From Gari tellinella (lineage: Eukaryota; Mollusca; Bivalvia; Cardiida; Psammobiidae): a DNA stretch of 64,000 nucleotides. Numbering within the stretch: the stretch's first letter is position 1; each line of letters begins with the position of its first letter. Below the pieces are notes generated by a model, which saw only the letters and a list, made by a program, of their open reading frames with translations, was not told the origin of the DNA and ran no database searches. The stretch spans positions 28,922,479 through 28,986,478 of the forward strand of contig OV277861.1 of NCBI GenBank assembly GCA_922989275.2. The letters are read 5' to 3'. This document shows, in pieces, positions 23,391-37,127 of the stretch. The translations under genes were made by a program, and so were the position numbers.

Positions 23391-23399
23391 CAGATCACC

Positions 23400-25350
<1,951 letters not shown>

Positions 25351-25879
25351 CTAGGTAGATTTTTAACGTCTAGTAGAAGCTTCATATTGATGTCCATAAC
25401 TTGCGGCCCTGGTCAGCAAAGGCTAACTTTCCTTGGGACCTGCATGCCAGCTAAATGTTATTTTAATTGGTGTGATGACAACTGGGCAGATCTGAGGATA
25501 TTTATATATGTATCTGAATTCCCTGAGGCAGTATGTTAGAATGACAGATTGAGTTAGTACCATGCTTGCAAAAATGAGGAATTGAATTGAATTGATAGAA
25601 TAGTATTCATTTCTCCAGATTTTAAAGAGACACAGACCATGGGGGAGCCAACTAGGTATTACTAAGAAATGTTTCTCTATGACAACCTATATGGGTATTA
25701 TAACAAATTTGTATTGCTACGAATGCATCTTTGTTTTTGTAGACAAACATTTCTCACTATATACACCGACTTCGTAGCAATACAATGGGAGGGCCATTGT
25801 AGGGAGGAAACACTGTACTCTTTAGTAAAGAGAGGCAGTGGGTAATATTCTATGAATATTGAGAGAGACTTATATCTTG

Positions 25880-26440
25880 TTTACATATTTGACCTCTAAA
25901 TGACCTTCAACTTTATCTGCCATGACCAAAGCTGTATTGAGCTCAAGAGCTCCTTGCATTGAGCAGACATGCCATTTATGAAGTCTGTGTCACATGTTGT
26001 TTCAGGGTTATGGGAAATGTTAAGTTAATGACCTTGACCTTTGTCTGACATGACCCAAGTTATATTCAGCTGAAGAGCTTCTTGAGTTGAAAACACATGT
26101 AAAAATATAAAGTCTACATCAGATGCAGTTCTAAAGTTATGGCCAATATCAAACCCACCCTATTTTACCTCTCAATGACCTCTAAATGATCTTGACCTTT
26201 GTTGGACATGACCCATTTTTTAATGAGCTCCAGATCTGTTTGTGGTAAGTACACATACCAAATATCAAGTGAGTCTGTATCACATGTAGTTTTAAAGTTA
26301 TGGCCAACGTTAATATCGGACAACACCAAGGATGCAGACAGCGAGGATAACAAAAAGGCAGACGCCAGAGTGAGGACAATAGCTTGTACCGGTAGTTTCT
26401 TTGAAACAGACGAGTTGAAAATGGATTTGTCCATTTGAAA
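25880..26440 (+). mobile_element. Helitron-like repeat, second copy
   Basis: TGACCTTGACCTTTG units and a tail with GCAGACGCCAGAGTGAGGAC, as at 21600-21722. The hairpin tail is diverged. Confidence 0.5.
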
Positions 26441-26761
26441 ATTCAGGGAGGAAAGACCTTTAAGACCACTTAATCATGACCATACCTGAATTACAAAATG
26501 TTCTATATAGTTTTTTTATGCTAATAACTATTGTGATTTACACTGATCGATGACTATGTACTGGTTTAATTATCTACCAATCATGGCCTTTATACACCGA
26601 TACTATTGGCATGCTTACTTGCCGTGATGACAATGATACGGTTGGCTTACATATTCATGTCAAATAAGGATTCTAAACTCGTACAAAAAAAGTGGTTCAC
26701 CTTATTTTAAAGTAGAGTTACAAAATTAAGGTAACTAGATAGAGACCATGTCAGTGTGACA

Positions 26762-26994
26762 TTGAACCCTTTGCATGCTGGGTATTTTTTCCGTCTGCAA
26801 CAATTGTCATCTGCTACTGTTCTAAAAATAGAAATTTCAAAAACTTCTTTTCAAAACAGGGTCAGTGTGTCAAACAATTTAGATCCTGATGAGACGCTGC
26901 TTTATGCCGCTTGCGGCGTCCCATCAGGATCTAAACTGTTTGCCAAGGTTATCACTGTTGCACATGTATCCACCGCTAGCATGCAAAGAGTTAA
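26762..26994. repeat. Family B MITE, complete
   Basis: The left end is CCCTTTGCATGCTGGGTA and the right end GCATGCAAAGAG, followed by TTAA at 26991-26994. The core is at about 26868-26943. Confidence 0.87.
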
Positions 26995-27275
26995 CCCATT
27001 TTCCCTGCAATAGTATAGTGTCTACTTTGAAAATGTCGTCTGCAATATTTATTAAAATTTAATTAATTTTAACATTAAGAAATTCACTTTTTCTAATTTA
27101 ATTTTTTTATCTTTAAAAATGGATGCATCGATGTGACAAGCAGTTTGACTGCTTATCAAATGTCGAGTAACTCAGAGTCTGATCAGGGTTCAAACTGTTT
27201 GCGCTGATCAATGCCTATAAAAGGGTCACCCGTACAACTGGGTCAAGTATGCAACTAACCTCAAACAATAGACGA
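26995..27275. other. No gene; a decayed B-type core at about 27138-27202
   Basis: Short AT-rich interval with an ACAAGCAGTTTGA ... TCAAACTGTTTGC pair. Confidence 0.5.
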
Positions 27276-27475
27276 TTAACTCTTTGCATGCTGTGTAATT
27301 TTTTTGTCTGCCAAAATTTTCTTGTGCTATTGTTTGAGATCTAAAAGGAATTTCATGAATTTAGTTTCTAAACAAGGTCAGAGTGTCAAATAGTTTGGAT
27401 CCTGAGGAGACGCCATATTTTGTGGCATCTCATCAGGATCCACACAGTTTGCAACGGTTTTCATGATTTTACCCT
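27276..27475. repeat. Family B MITE, right end lost
   Basis: TTAA at 27276-27279, left end CTCTTTGCATGCTG, both core arms. Confidence 0.8.
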
Positions 27476-27617
27476 AAATATTATCTATCCCATCATTCTC
27501 CTGTTATGTTGACCTTGACTTGAAATTGCACTCACTTTGGATCCTGATATTACACCAAACATTGGCATAAGATCATATGGCTCAAAACTGTAAGACCCTG
27601 TTCTGTAATTTCTTCCA

Positions 27618-28050
27618 TTAACCCATTCCCCCATAAATACGCCTTTTTACCCCTTAAAACTAATTCCTCTACTGAAGAAAATAGTTCCAATTTTTACTGT
27701 CACAAATAAAAATCTTTTTTTCTTCTTCTATATTCTAGCAGATAATAGCCCTAAGGCGCATTCTGCTTTATTTTCAACCTGCTTTAATTCTTTGAACCCT
27801 AGTCCCGCATTTAGGCGTCCTTTTCAAACAGTATGCATGTGAAAAGTGCACTTGTCTTATATGGAGCCTTCTGATCCGGGTCTTCACAGTTTGTCATAAT
27901 GCAAAGCATTGACAAAAACAACCCTTAAAAGTCAGAAATGGACTATACTTAAATGGAAACTGGGATTGTCCATTTGAAGTTTCAGGGAGGAAAGAGTTAA
28001 GTGATCATCTTACTTTAAAACTAGGAAGAGACTATGAGGTAATGGGTTAA
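27618..28050. repeat. Family A MITE interrupted by a family C MITE
   Basis: TTAA at 27618-27621 and 28047-28050. The insertion lies at a TTAA beside the right core arm (CCTGCTTTAA), at 27788-27996. Confidence 0.85.
27788..27996. repeat. Family C MITE nested in family A
   Basis: TTAA at 27784-27787 and 27997-28000; end TTCTTTGAACCCTAG. Confidence 0.85.
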
Positions 28051-28243
28051 CCATTTGCATGCTAGTGGCATATATGCCTCCCTAGTTATTACCTTTGCAA
28101 ACAGTTTGGATCCCGATGAGACGCTGCATATGCAACAATCTGGCCCTGTTTTGAATATAAATCTAAAAATTTCTACTTTTAGAATAGTAGCAGATGACAA
28201 TTATTGCAGAGACAAAGAAATTAACCAGCATACAAAGATTTAA
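28047..28243. repeat. Family B MITE sharing its TTAA with the preceding family A
   Basis: The TTAA at 28047-28050 closes one element and opens this one; TTAA at 28240-28243 ends it. The second core arm is deleted. Confidence 0.78.
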
Positions 28244-29395
28244 AATAGATCTATATTGAATCTACATTTTGAAAAGCGGCATGCAGACAAAAACATTAAC
28301 ATCTAAACCAACTGTACTTTTAAACAAAGCTTTGTTGTCCTCTGGCCATTCACCGACTTACATCAGCTGACTTTGTTTCTTTCAAGGCTAAAGTTTATTT
28401 GGACTTTTAACAGTTTGAATGAACTTGAATAAAATTTAACAGTGCTCCAGATAAGAGGAAGTGAAATGAACAATAGCAATATTTTCTCACTCATTTTAGC
28501 ACCAAACCCTAAGGTGTTACTACTCATTGGAATCGTCTCTTCAAGACGATTCTAATGAGTAGTGACACCATAGGGTTTAAGGTAGCGTTTTATGAAATAA
28601 ATGGTAAAATTGTCGTTTTATACTTTTTTACAATTCCTGATAGATAAAGGTATTTTCTACAAGTTACCAAATTCTCTCTTGCTTTCTCGGTCATTTTTCC
28701 GGTAAATCACGCGTCAGAATCCCCGCTGGGTGCCTCAATTGCGTGGATTACGTGACTAGATAGATGGTTTATTTCGAAGCTGTCAGAGGTGATTTACGAC
28801 TTTTACCGCATTAAAATTGTTATTTTTATATTATTGGCTTTGTTAATTTGGGGCGGAGTTTAACGAAATGGTTGATCATAAGCTGGGTCATGTTATTTGT
28901 TGAAAAAGAAGGTCTTAGTTGATTACCGGGTGGTCATGAGAGCCTAATTGACACATCAGTCAGTTAATTGGAGTTTCCGGCATTACATAATTTGAAGAAA
29001 GCGGTATTTTTTGAACACCCCTAACTTTCGCAGTTGGGGTTCAATTTTCGTGCGGTTTGAAGCAGATGAAAGGGTATTATCTTCCCGAGGAAACCGTGTC
29101 TCAGAAATTGTATAAGTAGCTCCAGTGGTCCGTTATAAAGCGTTACCTAATAGTGGTCGACTTTAAACCGTAAAAAATCTTTGATGTTACATAACAAAGG
29201 TTTGTAAAAAAATGAGATACGGATCCCTAGATATGTTTATATATAAAGAGTATTTTGGGCAATTTTAATCATGTTACAAATAAAGATGGGTTTGATATCG
29301 TTGTTTGAAAAAAATTTTAAATGTTCTTATAAAATCGTAAAAAATTAAAATATTTTTTGTAAATTGGCATATTCTGATGGGATGTGTACCATTTT

Positions 29396-29950
29396 AGGTA
29401 GCTGTTGACGATCGATACTGCAAGCGGATTTTTCTAATTAATTGTCGTGATTGATGATTTTCCCCCTAATTTTATAGCTGACGGGTGAAAATGGTACACA
29501 TCCCATCAGAATATGCCAATTTACAAAAAATATTTTATTTTTTTACGATTTTATAAGAACATTTAAAAAAAATTTCAAACAACGATATCAAAGCCATCTT
29601 TATTTGTAACATGATTAAAATTGCCCAAAATATAAAATCGTAAAAAATTAAAATATTTTTTGTAAATTGGCATATTCTGATGGGATGTGTACCATTTTCA
29701 CCCGTCAGCTATAAAATTAGGGGGAAAATCATCAATCACGACAATTAATTAGAAAAATCCGCTTGCAGTATCGATCGTCAACAGCTACCTTAAGGTAGCT
29801 GTATATGAACGATACTGCAAGCGGTTTTTTCTAATTTATTGTCATGATGGATGATTTCCCCCCCAATTTTATAGCTGACGGGTGAAAATGGTACACATCC
29901 CATCAGAATATGCCAATTTACAAAAAATATGATTTTATAAGAACATTTAA
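29396..29950. repeat. Inner alternating inverted units of the foldback element
   Basis: A unit of about 180 bp containing GGCATATTCTGATGGGATG occurs at least four times in alternating orientation between 29370 and 29935. Two copies meet at CTACCTTAAGGTAG (29784-29797). Confidence 0.75.
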
Positions 29951-29952
29951 AA

Positions 29953-30432
29953 ACAAGAATGCGCGTTCAATAAACACTTATGCCCCCGGTGGCAGCCTTG
30001 ACAATATATTCTGAATTTTTTCTAAGTCCAAATTAGGTCAAGGTCAAGGTCAAGGTCAAAATCAAGGTTGGGTAATATGGGTGGATTGGTAGTGATCCAA
30101 GGCAACAACTGTATAAGTATCAAAGCATTGTAGTCAGTTATGCTGATGCTAGACGAAACCGTAAAATCTAGTTAACCAAGAAATAGCCCATTTAAAATAT
30201 TCTAAGTCCGAATTAGGTCAAGGTCAAGGTCAAAATCAAGGTTGTGTGATATTGGTGGATAGCGAATGGTCCAAGGCAACAACTGTATAAGTATCAAAGC
30301 ATTTGAGTAAGCGGTGTTGATGCTTAGACGAAACGGTAAAATCTACTTAACCTGTTATGGACGGATGGAACCACGGACGGACAGGACGATTACTATATGC
30401 CTCCGCATCTATAGATGCCTGAGGCATAAAAA
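29953..30432 (+). mobile_element. Helitron-like repeat with AGGTCA runs
   Basis: It opens ACAAGAATGCGCGTTC and closes with a hairpin (TATGCCTCCGCATC ... GATGCCTGAGGCATA) followed by AAA. Inside are two units of about 180 bp, each with contiguous AGGTCA hexamers (four at 30035-30058, three at 30215-30232). No coding. Confidence 0.55.
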
Positions 30433-31316
30433 TTTCAAACAACGATATCAAAGCCATCTTTATTTATAACTTGATTAAAATTGCCCAAAATACTCTTTAT
30501 AAACATATCTAGGGATCTGTGTCTCAGATTTTTGAAGTACCGCTTCAAACCTTTGTTATGTAACATCAATGTTTTTTTACGGTTTAAAGTCGACCACTAT
30601 TACGTAACGCTTTATAACGGACCACTGGAGCTATTTATAAAAATTCTGAGAAACTGTTCCCTCGAGGAGATAATACCCTTTCATCTGCTTCAAACCGTAT
30701 GAAAATCGAACCCCAACAGTGAAAGTTAGGAGAGTTCAAAAATACCGCTCGCTTCAAATTATATAATGCCGGAAACTCCAATTAACTGACTGATGTGTCA
30801 ATTAGGCTCGCGTGACCGCCCGGTATTCAACAAAGACATTCTTTTTCAACAAATAATATGACCCAGCTGATCATCAACCATTTCGTTAAACTCCGCCCCA
30901 AATTAACAAAGCCAATCATATAAAAATAACGATTTTGATGCGGTAAAGGTCGTAAATCACCTCTGACAGCTTCGGAATAAACCACCTATCTTGTCACGTA
31001 ATCTACGCAATTGAGGCACCCAGCAGGGATTCTGACGCGTGATTTACCGGTAAAATGACCGAGAAAGCAAGAGAGAATTTGATAACTTGTAGAAAATACC
31101 TTTATCTATCAGGATTTGTAAAAAAGTATAAAACGACAATTTTACCATTTATTTCATAAAAAGCTACCTTAATGTAGAAATAAAGATTTTAGTTTTTGAA
31201 ATACTCCTCTTTATCTGGAGCCCTGATTTAAAGTCTTATGCTTATGCTGAGAGTTCAGGAACTGACTATTCAATAACCCTGAGGCATAAAGAGCTCTCAA
31301 GTCTGATGATTCAGCT

Positions 31317-31526
31317 TAACCTTTTACCCCATAAAGCTCTCTACACCTTTAATGTACATTTGTATTCCTTTACTGAAGAAAATAGTTTCACTTTATACAG
31401 TATTGAATATTTACCATAAGCAATACATGCAATTTCTCTATTCTAGCAGATGGTAGCTAAAATAAAGCAGACTGTGCCTTAAACCTGCTTTAAGTGGTCA
31501 CTAACAGGATATGGGGTAATTGGTTA
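31317..31526. repeat. Family A MITE, core mostly lost
   Basis: Left side CTTTTACCCCATAAAG, right side GGATATGGGGTAATTGG. Confidence 0.65.
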
Positions 31527-32640
31527 CATCAGCTTGTTTGCAGTAACATAAGCTACAACTGTCTTTGTCACCATTTATGCAATATTCAGTACAGTGAGCG
31601 ATAATGTGGTGAACTGCTAAATTTCCATACTGCTCAAGCACATGCTTATCTGACCTCTTAATAAATTTCTATTTATAAAAAGATTAGACTGACAGCATAC
31701 AGTCAGACAAGAGGACCATGGCCCTTAATTCGCTCACCTGAGGTCATTGTGCCTTAGCTTACTAGGCAAGACAACATTTTAATACAGCTGTAAATGGAAT
31801 TATCTTCCAGACAAAAAAACCATGACAAATTGGAATAACTTAAAAAAAATATTGTTGGCAGGGTTATGGCCCTTATCCATGACACTTCCTCTTATCATTA
31901 AGCTACATGTATTTCCATATGATTATTTATTGCACATTCTGCTTTACTTTCAACCTGCTTTAAGTTATCATCTACCGGTACTAAGATATAGAAACTATTT
32001 CTTATCTCTTACATTTTATGACTGTATGACTATGGAATTATTTTCTTTAGAGGAGGAATAAATTAAAGGCGTAAAAAGGCATAATTATGTATGGGGTAAT
32101 GGGTTAACATCAGTAGAACTGGAGTAATATCTCCAGGACAAGAAAATATGACAATGGGAAATAACTCAAAAATGACATTGACCTTTGTAGGACATGACCC
32201 AAGTTATAAAGTTTCTAACTTATGTAGTTCCAAAGGTATGGCTAAGATTAAAGTTGTGGACTGACAGACAAACAAATTGACAAACAGACAAAAAAGCAGA
32301 CAGACAAAAACAATATGCCCCCAACTAAGTTGTGCAGATGCATAACAATGTAGCAGACAACACCATATGTTGCTGTTACAGTGTACCTCAGTTGACCGGA
32401 GTTCAGTTATGTAATACAGTTCTGTCAGGTCTGCAGCAGGGGTCTTAACTCTTATAATGCTGAATTGCTGTCTGCTATACAAACATTGAATGTGAATTAT
32501 GTAAAAAAAAACATACTTTACATTTTCTAAATTAAAGAAACTATGTAAATAAGTGGCAAATAGTTTGGATCCAGATTAAATGCAGCATAATGTGGCATCT
32601 GATCTGTATCAAAACTGTTTGCAAATATCAGTGATTTATA
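31527..32640. repeat. Helitron-like repeat fragments with a family A right half
   Basis: An ACAAGAGGACCATGGCC opening at about 31708 is followed by a family A right half (31925-32106, ending ATGGGTTAA). A repeat tail with tandem ACAGACAAAC-type words lies at 32255-32345 and a B-type core at 32555-32630. No gene is seen. Confidence 0.5.
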
Positions 32641-33345
32641 CTATATAACTCTATGTAAAACTGTTACCCCCGGGGCGGTGCCAATTTTGACCCCAGGGGC
32701 ATAATTTTAACAAACTTGATAGAGGACCTGTAGGTGATGCTATGTGCCAAATAGCTAAGCTCTGGCACTTGTATTTTCAGACAAGAAGATTTTTTAAGTT
32801 TCCATTGAAAAATCTATTTTTAGCTCCTGTGACCTAGATATGCAACCGACCAGAACCATTTAAACAATATTGGTATAAGACATTTAGAAGTGTCACCATG
32901 CCAAATATCAAAGCTCTGGCCATATTAGTTTCAGAGGAGAAGACGTTTGAAAATTTCACTATATAACTCTATGTAAAACTATGACCCCAAGGGGCGGGGC
33001 CAATTTTGACCCCAGGGGCATAATTTGAACAAACTTGATAGAGGACCTGTAGGTGATGCTATGTGCCAAATATCTAAGCTCTGGCCCTTGTAGTTTCAGA
33101 CAAGAAGATTTTTTAAGATTTCCTTATTTTAGCACTTTGGTTGCCATGGCAACCAGAGTTCTACATTGTTTTTAATTCTTTGAACAAATTTGAAAGAGCT
33201 TGACCCAAGGAACATTCCTGTAAAGTTTGGTTGAAATCTGTTCAGCGGTATAGGAGAAGATGTCATTTGAAGCAATTATTAACGACGACGGACACAGGGC
33301 CATCCCAATAGCTCACCTTGAGCCTTTGGCTCAGGTGAGCTAAAA
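32641..33345 (+). repeat. Helitron-like repeat, about two 315-bp units plus hairpin tail
   Basis: ACTATATAACTCTATGTAAA recurs at 32639 and 32957, followed by CCCCAGGGGCATAATTT in each unit. It ends in AATAGCTCACCTTGAGCC, its complement and AAAAA. Confidence 0.65.
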
Positions 33346-33900
33346 AGGAACAATTAATTTTTCGGTTGGTTGCTATTACATCATTGGATAGCTACAGAAA
33401 GACAATATATTGGGTTACATGGTGTGAATAATTTGCTTGAACTTGCAGTCTGCTACCTTATATTACAAGCTAAAAGAAACAATCACAATCAAACACAATC
33501 AAGTATGAACCAATATAGGTTCTGTTTGACACCAGAACAAATGCTACATGTAGGAGCTATAGATCTGGATACACCCCACTACATGATTATTAACTCATTG
33601 TGTAAATTTTAACACATTGTTTCATCTTATCTAAGAACTGACAATGCTCATTAAGGCACTGGTTGACTTATCTATAGTTGTAGCGGATTTTCGCTAGAGC
33701 ATGTAATTTGTTACTAGATTATGATTCTAAGGGGTCAGATGGTGACAACAGGGATATCTTTTAGTTACTTATATATCGGAGCCTCTTGGGCTCCGATATA
33801 TAAGTAACTAAACGATATCCCTTACAAAACCATTTGCAATTTCCTGCTAATAAGTGAAGTCCAAAAAGTTCAGTTTTCTAAGGTTTCACTGAACACTGTT
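33346..33900. other. No gene; one short palindrome
   Basis: An inverted repeat at about 33752-33824 (GGGATATC...TATATCGGAGCC and complement) is the only structure seen. Confidence 0.5.
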
Positions 33901-34735
33901 TTAACCCTTGCACCTAATGAGTATGTGTCCTTTACAAACAGTGTACCAGGGTAGAGTACACTTTTCCAATACAAACAGTGAGGACCATGATCACAGGATT
34001 CCTACAGGAGCCCTTTGAGTGTCATTTTGCAGTACATTGTATCTTGTAAACCACACCCTTGAATAGATAAACATGGACTCACCTAAATTGGAAACTGGAA
34101 TTGTCCATTTGAAGTTATAGGAGTGAATGAGATAAGTGACCAATCAATGGAAGGATCTTGATTTAAGCTGCATCCAGTATTTGCCACCATTATAGAAGTT
34201 AACCTAGTCTTATCTCAACTCTTTCAACACCACAGACCTGTTTAAAACATTACATTTGCAAACAGTGTAGACCCAGATAAGAGGGCACCTATAGGTGCCC
34301 TCTGATCAGGGTATACACTGTTTGCTTTTTAGAGTAGTATTTATTAAACTACCCAGAATTCCAAGTAGACTGATTTATATTTTCATAGATTAAAAGATCC
34401 ACAAGATTATTGTTGAAAGAGTGAAGCATATTATCAAGGTAGGGTTGAGGCATAGTAAGGATTAGGTAAATGACTTCCCGTGCATTAACAAAGTAGAAAT
34501 GGTTCAACCCTTTCCTCCCCTATAGTTCAAATGGCCACTTCCAGTTCCCAATTAAGTCTAGTCCATTGTTGATTATTCAGTGTTGATTTCTCAAAGTCTT
34601 ACAATATGACAAACAGTGCAAACCCTGATCAGAGAGAAAGCGAGCTCCTTTAGGAACCCTCTAATCTGGGTCAACACTTTGTTTAGGACAAGTGTACTCT
34701 TTACAGTTACACTGTTTGTCCAAGGTGAGGGGATG
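33901..34735. repeat. Three family C MITE copies, two diverged
   Basis: 33901-34135 is a diverged copy. 34255-34325 is a core with perfect GGGCACCTATAGGTGCCC centre. 34505-34735 is another diverged copy. Confidence 0.65.
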
Positions 34736-35253
34736 TTTTTACAGCAGCAAGGATGCTTGAATGGCGGATAAATGCCCTATTTGTATGTACTTTTAAAACC
34801 CAATCAATGGTCCATGGAAATTTCCATGCATTATCTATTTTAAATTGCACCATTGATTCAATTGATAAACTTTCTGCACTGATGTGAATGCATGCACTTG
34901 TCTGTGAATAATCCAACCTGGTTATTTTCATTTGAGACTGAGGAAATGTTATCAATTATTAATTTACATACCTGAAACTTCAAATGAACTATTCCAGTTT
35001 CCAAAAATTTTCAGTCTAGACCATTTTTGATTATTTAGTATTGGGTTTTGACAATGTTTTGCACATTGACAAACAGTAAGGATCCTGATCAGTGAACTTG
35101 TACAGGAGCCTTCTGATCTGGGTCTATACTGTTTGCATAAAACAGATGTTACTCTTCATACATACACCGTTCATAAATGATGAGTATACTTGTTAATTAC
35201 TATAGTTTCTTTCTATGTAATCAGGGGCCTATCTGGTATATAAGTCACTGTGC
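34736..35253. other. No gene; diverged family C copy at about 34965-35160
   Basis: ACTTCAAATGAACTATTCC side and a GACAAACAGTAAGGATCCTG core with a shortened right arm. Confidence 0.55.
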
Positions 35254-35502
35254 GGGGCTCCAGATAAGAGGGAGTAAGCTGAACAAATCCAACATTTTCT
35301 CACTCATGTCAGCATCGAATCCTATGGTGTTACTGCTCATAAGAATTGTCTCGAAGATTAGCTTCTAGGCAATGTTAAATCTATATTTGTAAACACCCGA
35401 CTTTAAATAAAGTTTCTTGTATCTTGTATTCTTGTACCATAGGGTTTAATGCAGAAATAAAGATTTTAGTTTTTGAAATACTCCACTTATCTGGAGCTCT
35501 GC
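35254..35502. repeat. Family D MITE with a LINE-like tail in its core
   Basis: The ends are GGGGCTCCAGATAAGAGG and ACTTATCTGGAGCTC. At about 35360-35443 the second core arm is replaced by foreign sequence ending AATAAAGTTTCTTGTATC, resembling the 3' tail of a non-LTR retrotransposon. Confidence 0.7.
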
Positions 35503-35579
35503 TGTGACTTACTATCACTAAGCTCCTCACTGCCCAGTATGATAATATGTCGCTTTTAACAGTATTTCAGTAATATCGG

Positions 35580-35890
35580 GAGGTCAAGCTAATTACAGGT
35601 CGAGGAAGACCCCAGAAGCCCTTTAAGCACGGTCTCAGGCACAAATTGGCAGAATTCTGCAAGCCAACTGGAAGGTTTTGCCACAAGAAAAATCTGTATG
35701 ACCAGACTGGAATTCCAACTCACAGCGGTGAGGAGCTTTAAGTGATGTAAGTCACAGTGACTAGACCACTAGGCCATGGAGCAAAGTCTCATTCGAAGGA
35801 CTTAATGGTCCGGCAGGGCATCAAACTCATGATCCATGGTATCCCTAAGACACCCTTTTTACCACTGAACCACGTCTGCCTGTTACCAAT
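35580..35890 (-). mobile_element. tRNA-derived SINE with two tRNA-like heads
   Basis: On the minus strand, GTGGTTCAGTGGTA (A-box-like) and GAGTTTGATGCCC (B-box-like) lie at about 35806-35880. A second pair, GGCCTAGTGGTCTA and GAGTTGGAATTCC, follows downstream at about 35703-35778. The body then has TTGGCTTGCAGAATTC and GGGGTCTTCCTC, as in broadly distributed invertebrate SINEs. The heads do not fold as functional tRNAs by eye. Confidence 0.65.
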
Positions 35891-36222
35891 GTTTGTAAAG
35901 GGCGCACAAACATTAATATAAGGGTTCAATGCCTTAAACACAGTTAAATCTCTCTACCAGAGTCTACTCGGATCAGAGTCTACACTATATGTAGTTTTGC
36001 AATAAATTGCCAAGAAACAACCCTAAATAGCCAAAATGGACTACATTAAATTGCAAACTGGAAAAGTCCATGAAAACTTTAGGGGTACTTGAGTAAGTCT
36101 TACTATTTCACTGACTCGCAAATAATGGCATATTTGGCACAACCCATTTTCCACTAGCCATCAGTCCTCTACTTATATTCATTATTAATCACAGAAAATG
36201 GCAGAGTCCATTAGAAAATGCC

Positions 36223-36400
36223 AGGGCTCCAGATAAGAGGGAGTAAACTGAACAAATCCGACATTTTCTCACTTATTGCCACACCAAATCCTAAGCTGTT
36301 ACTACTCAATAGTCTACTCTTCAAGACGATTAACACCATAGGGTTTAATGCAGAAATAAAGATTTTAGTTTTTGAAATACTCCTCTTAACTGGAGCTCTG
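36223..36400. repeat. Family D MITE
   Basis: The ends are GGGCTCCAGATAAGAGG and CTTAACTGGAGCTC. The core is shortened on its right arm. Confidence 0.78.
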
Positions 36401-36604
36401 AAAAGCGACATAATGTCAAGGCTAACCATACTTTGTATATTCAGTGTATAAAGGTCGTGGATTGTCAACAAACTATAAGTCTAAGTGCAAAGTGAGTATG
36501 CTGTCTGCACAAACCTCAACACTGCACGTGCACTAGAGGATGACATGAATGCACTGCACATGCACTAGATGAGGACATGTGAACTCTTTGAACACTAGGT
36601 AACT

Positions 36605-36810
36605 TTAACCCTTTCCCCCATAGAAGCACCTTTTAGTGCATTAAGTTTATTCCTCCACTGAAGAAATTTTTTATACAGTCATGAAAATGTATCATAAGGA
36701 ATATTTTCATTTTTCTAGTAGGTGGTAGCTTAAAGTAGGCTGAAAGTAAAGCAGAATGCACCTTAAGGCATGTTCTGCTTTACTTTCAACCTGCTTTAAG
36801 TAGTGATCTA
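36605..36810. repeat. Family A MITE, right end lost
   Basis: TTAA at 36605-36608, left end CCCTTTCCCCCATAG, complete core with CACCTTAAGGCATG centre. Confidence 0.78.
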
Positions 36811-37127
36811 TCTTCAAAAGTGTCTTTCTTTGCCTCTTAAAGGCATAAATCATGTGTGCAACGTCACTGCTACCCCATGTGTTGCATTCTACCCTGTGAT
36901 TAATATCTGCAAAAGTTGTCCGTAGCGCCTTTTCTAAAATTAGAATTGTTGATTCAAGGATTACATAACCTCACCCTGAGTAAGCTCAGGTGAGCTAAAA
37001 AATAATTACAAAGAGGCCCATGATGGCCCTATGTCGCTCATCTGAGGAACTGGAGTGTTTTCTTAATTATGTTGACTGTTGCATGTAGAAGTAACTTAGA
37101 GAATTATTACTGTTCGGGCAAAAGTGC
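36811..37127. repeat. Helitron-like tail and start fragments
   Basis: A hairpin tail (GTAAGCTCAGGTGAGCTAAAAAA) near 36978-37004 is followed by the opening AAAGAGGCCCATGATGGCC of another copy. Confidence 0.5.

Larger units (their letters stand above)
28581..31168. mobile_element. Large foldback transposon in a TTAA site
   Basis: The ends are GGTAGC and GCTACC with TTAA at 28577-28580 and 31169-31172. Uninterrupted family D copies show a single TTAA at this place. The outer arms are inverted copies of about 0.7-0.8 kb. The centre holds further inverted units that again begin or end in GGTAGCTG (about 29396 and 29790), apparently a related element nested within. A Helitron-like repeat sits in the right part. 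No transposase is seen. Confidence 0.75.
28442..31230. repeat. Family D MITE, split by a foldback element
   Basis: The ends are GCTCCAGATAAGAGG and CCTCTTTATCTGGAGC. The core palindrome (GTTACTACTCATTGGAATCG and complement) ends at about 28575. The remainder resumes at 31173 (ATGTAGAAATAAAG). Other copies are at 35254, 36223 and 47453. Confidence 0.82.

Noticed and set aside
26165..26438. Three overlapping frames of 65-89 codons
   Set aside because: They fall in a Helitron-like repeat tail, on both strands, with no similarity to known proteins.
35800..35882. Possible minus-strand tRNA gene
   Set aside because: Same reasoning: box-like words without a cloverleaf, followed by a SINE body.
36211..36471. 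Overlapping frames of 77 and 86 codons on opposite strands
   Set aside because: They arise from the palindromic family D MITE.
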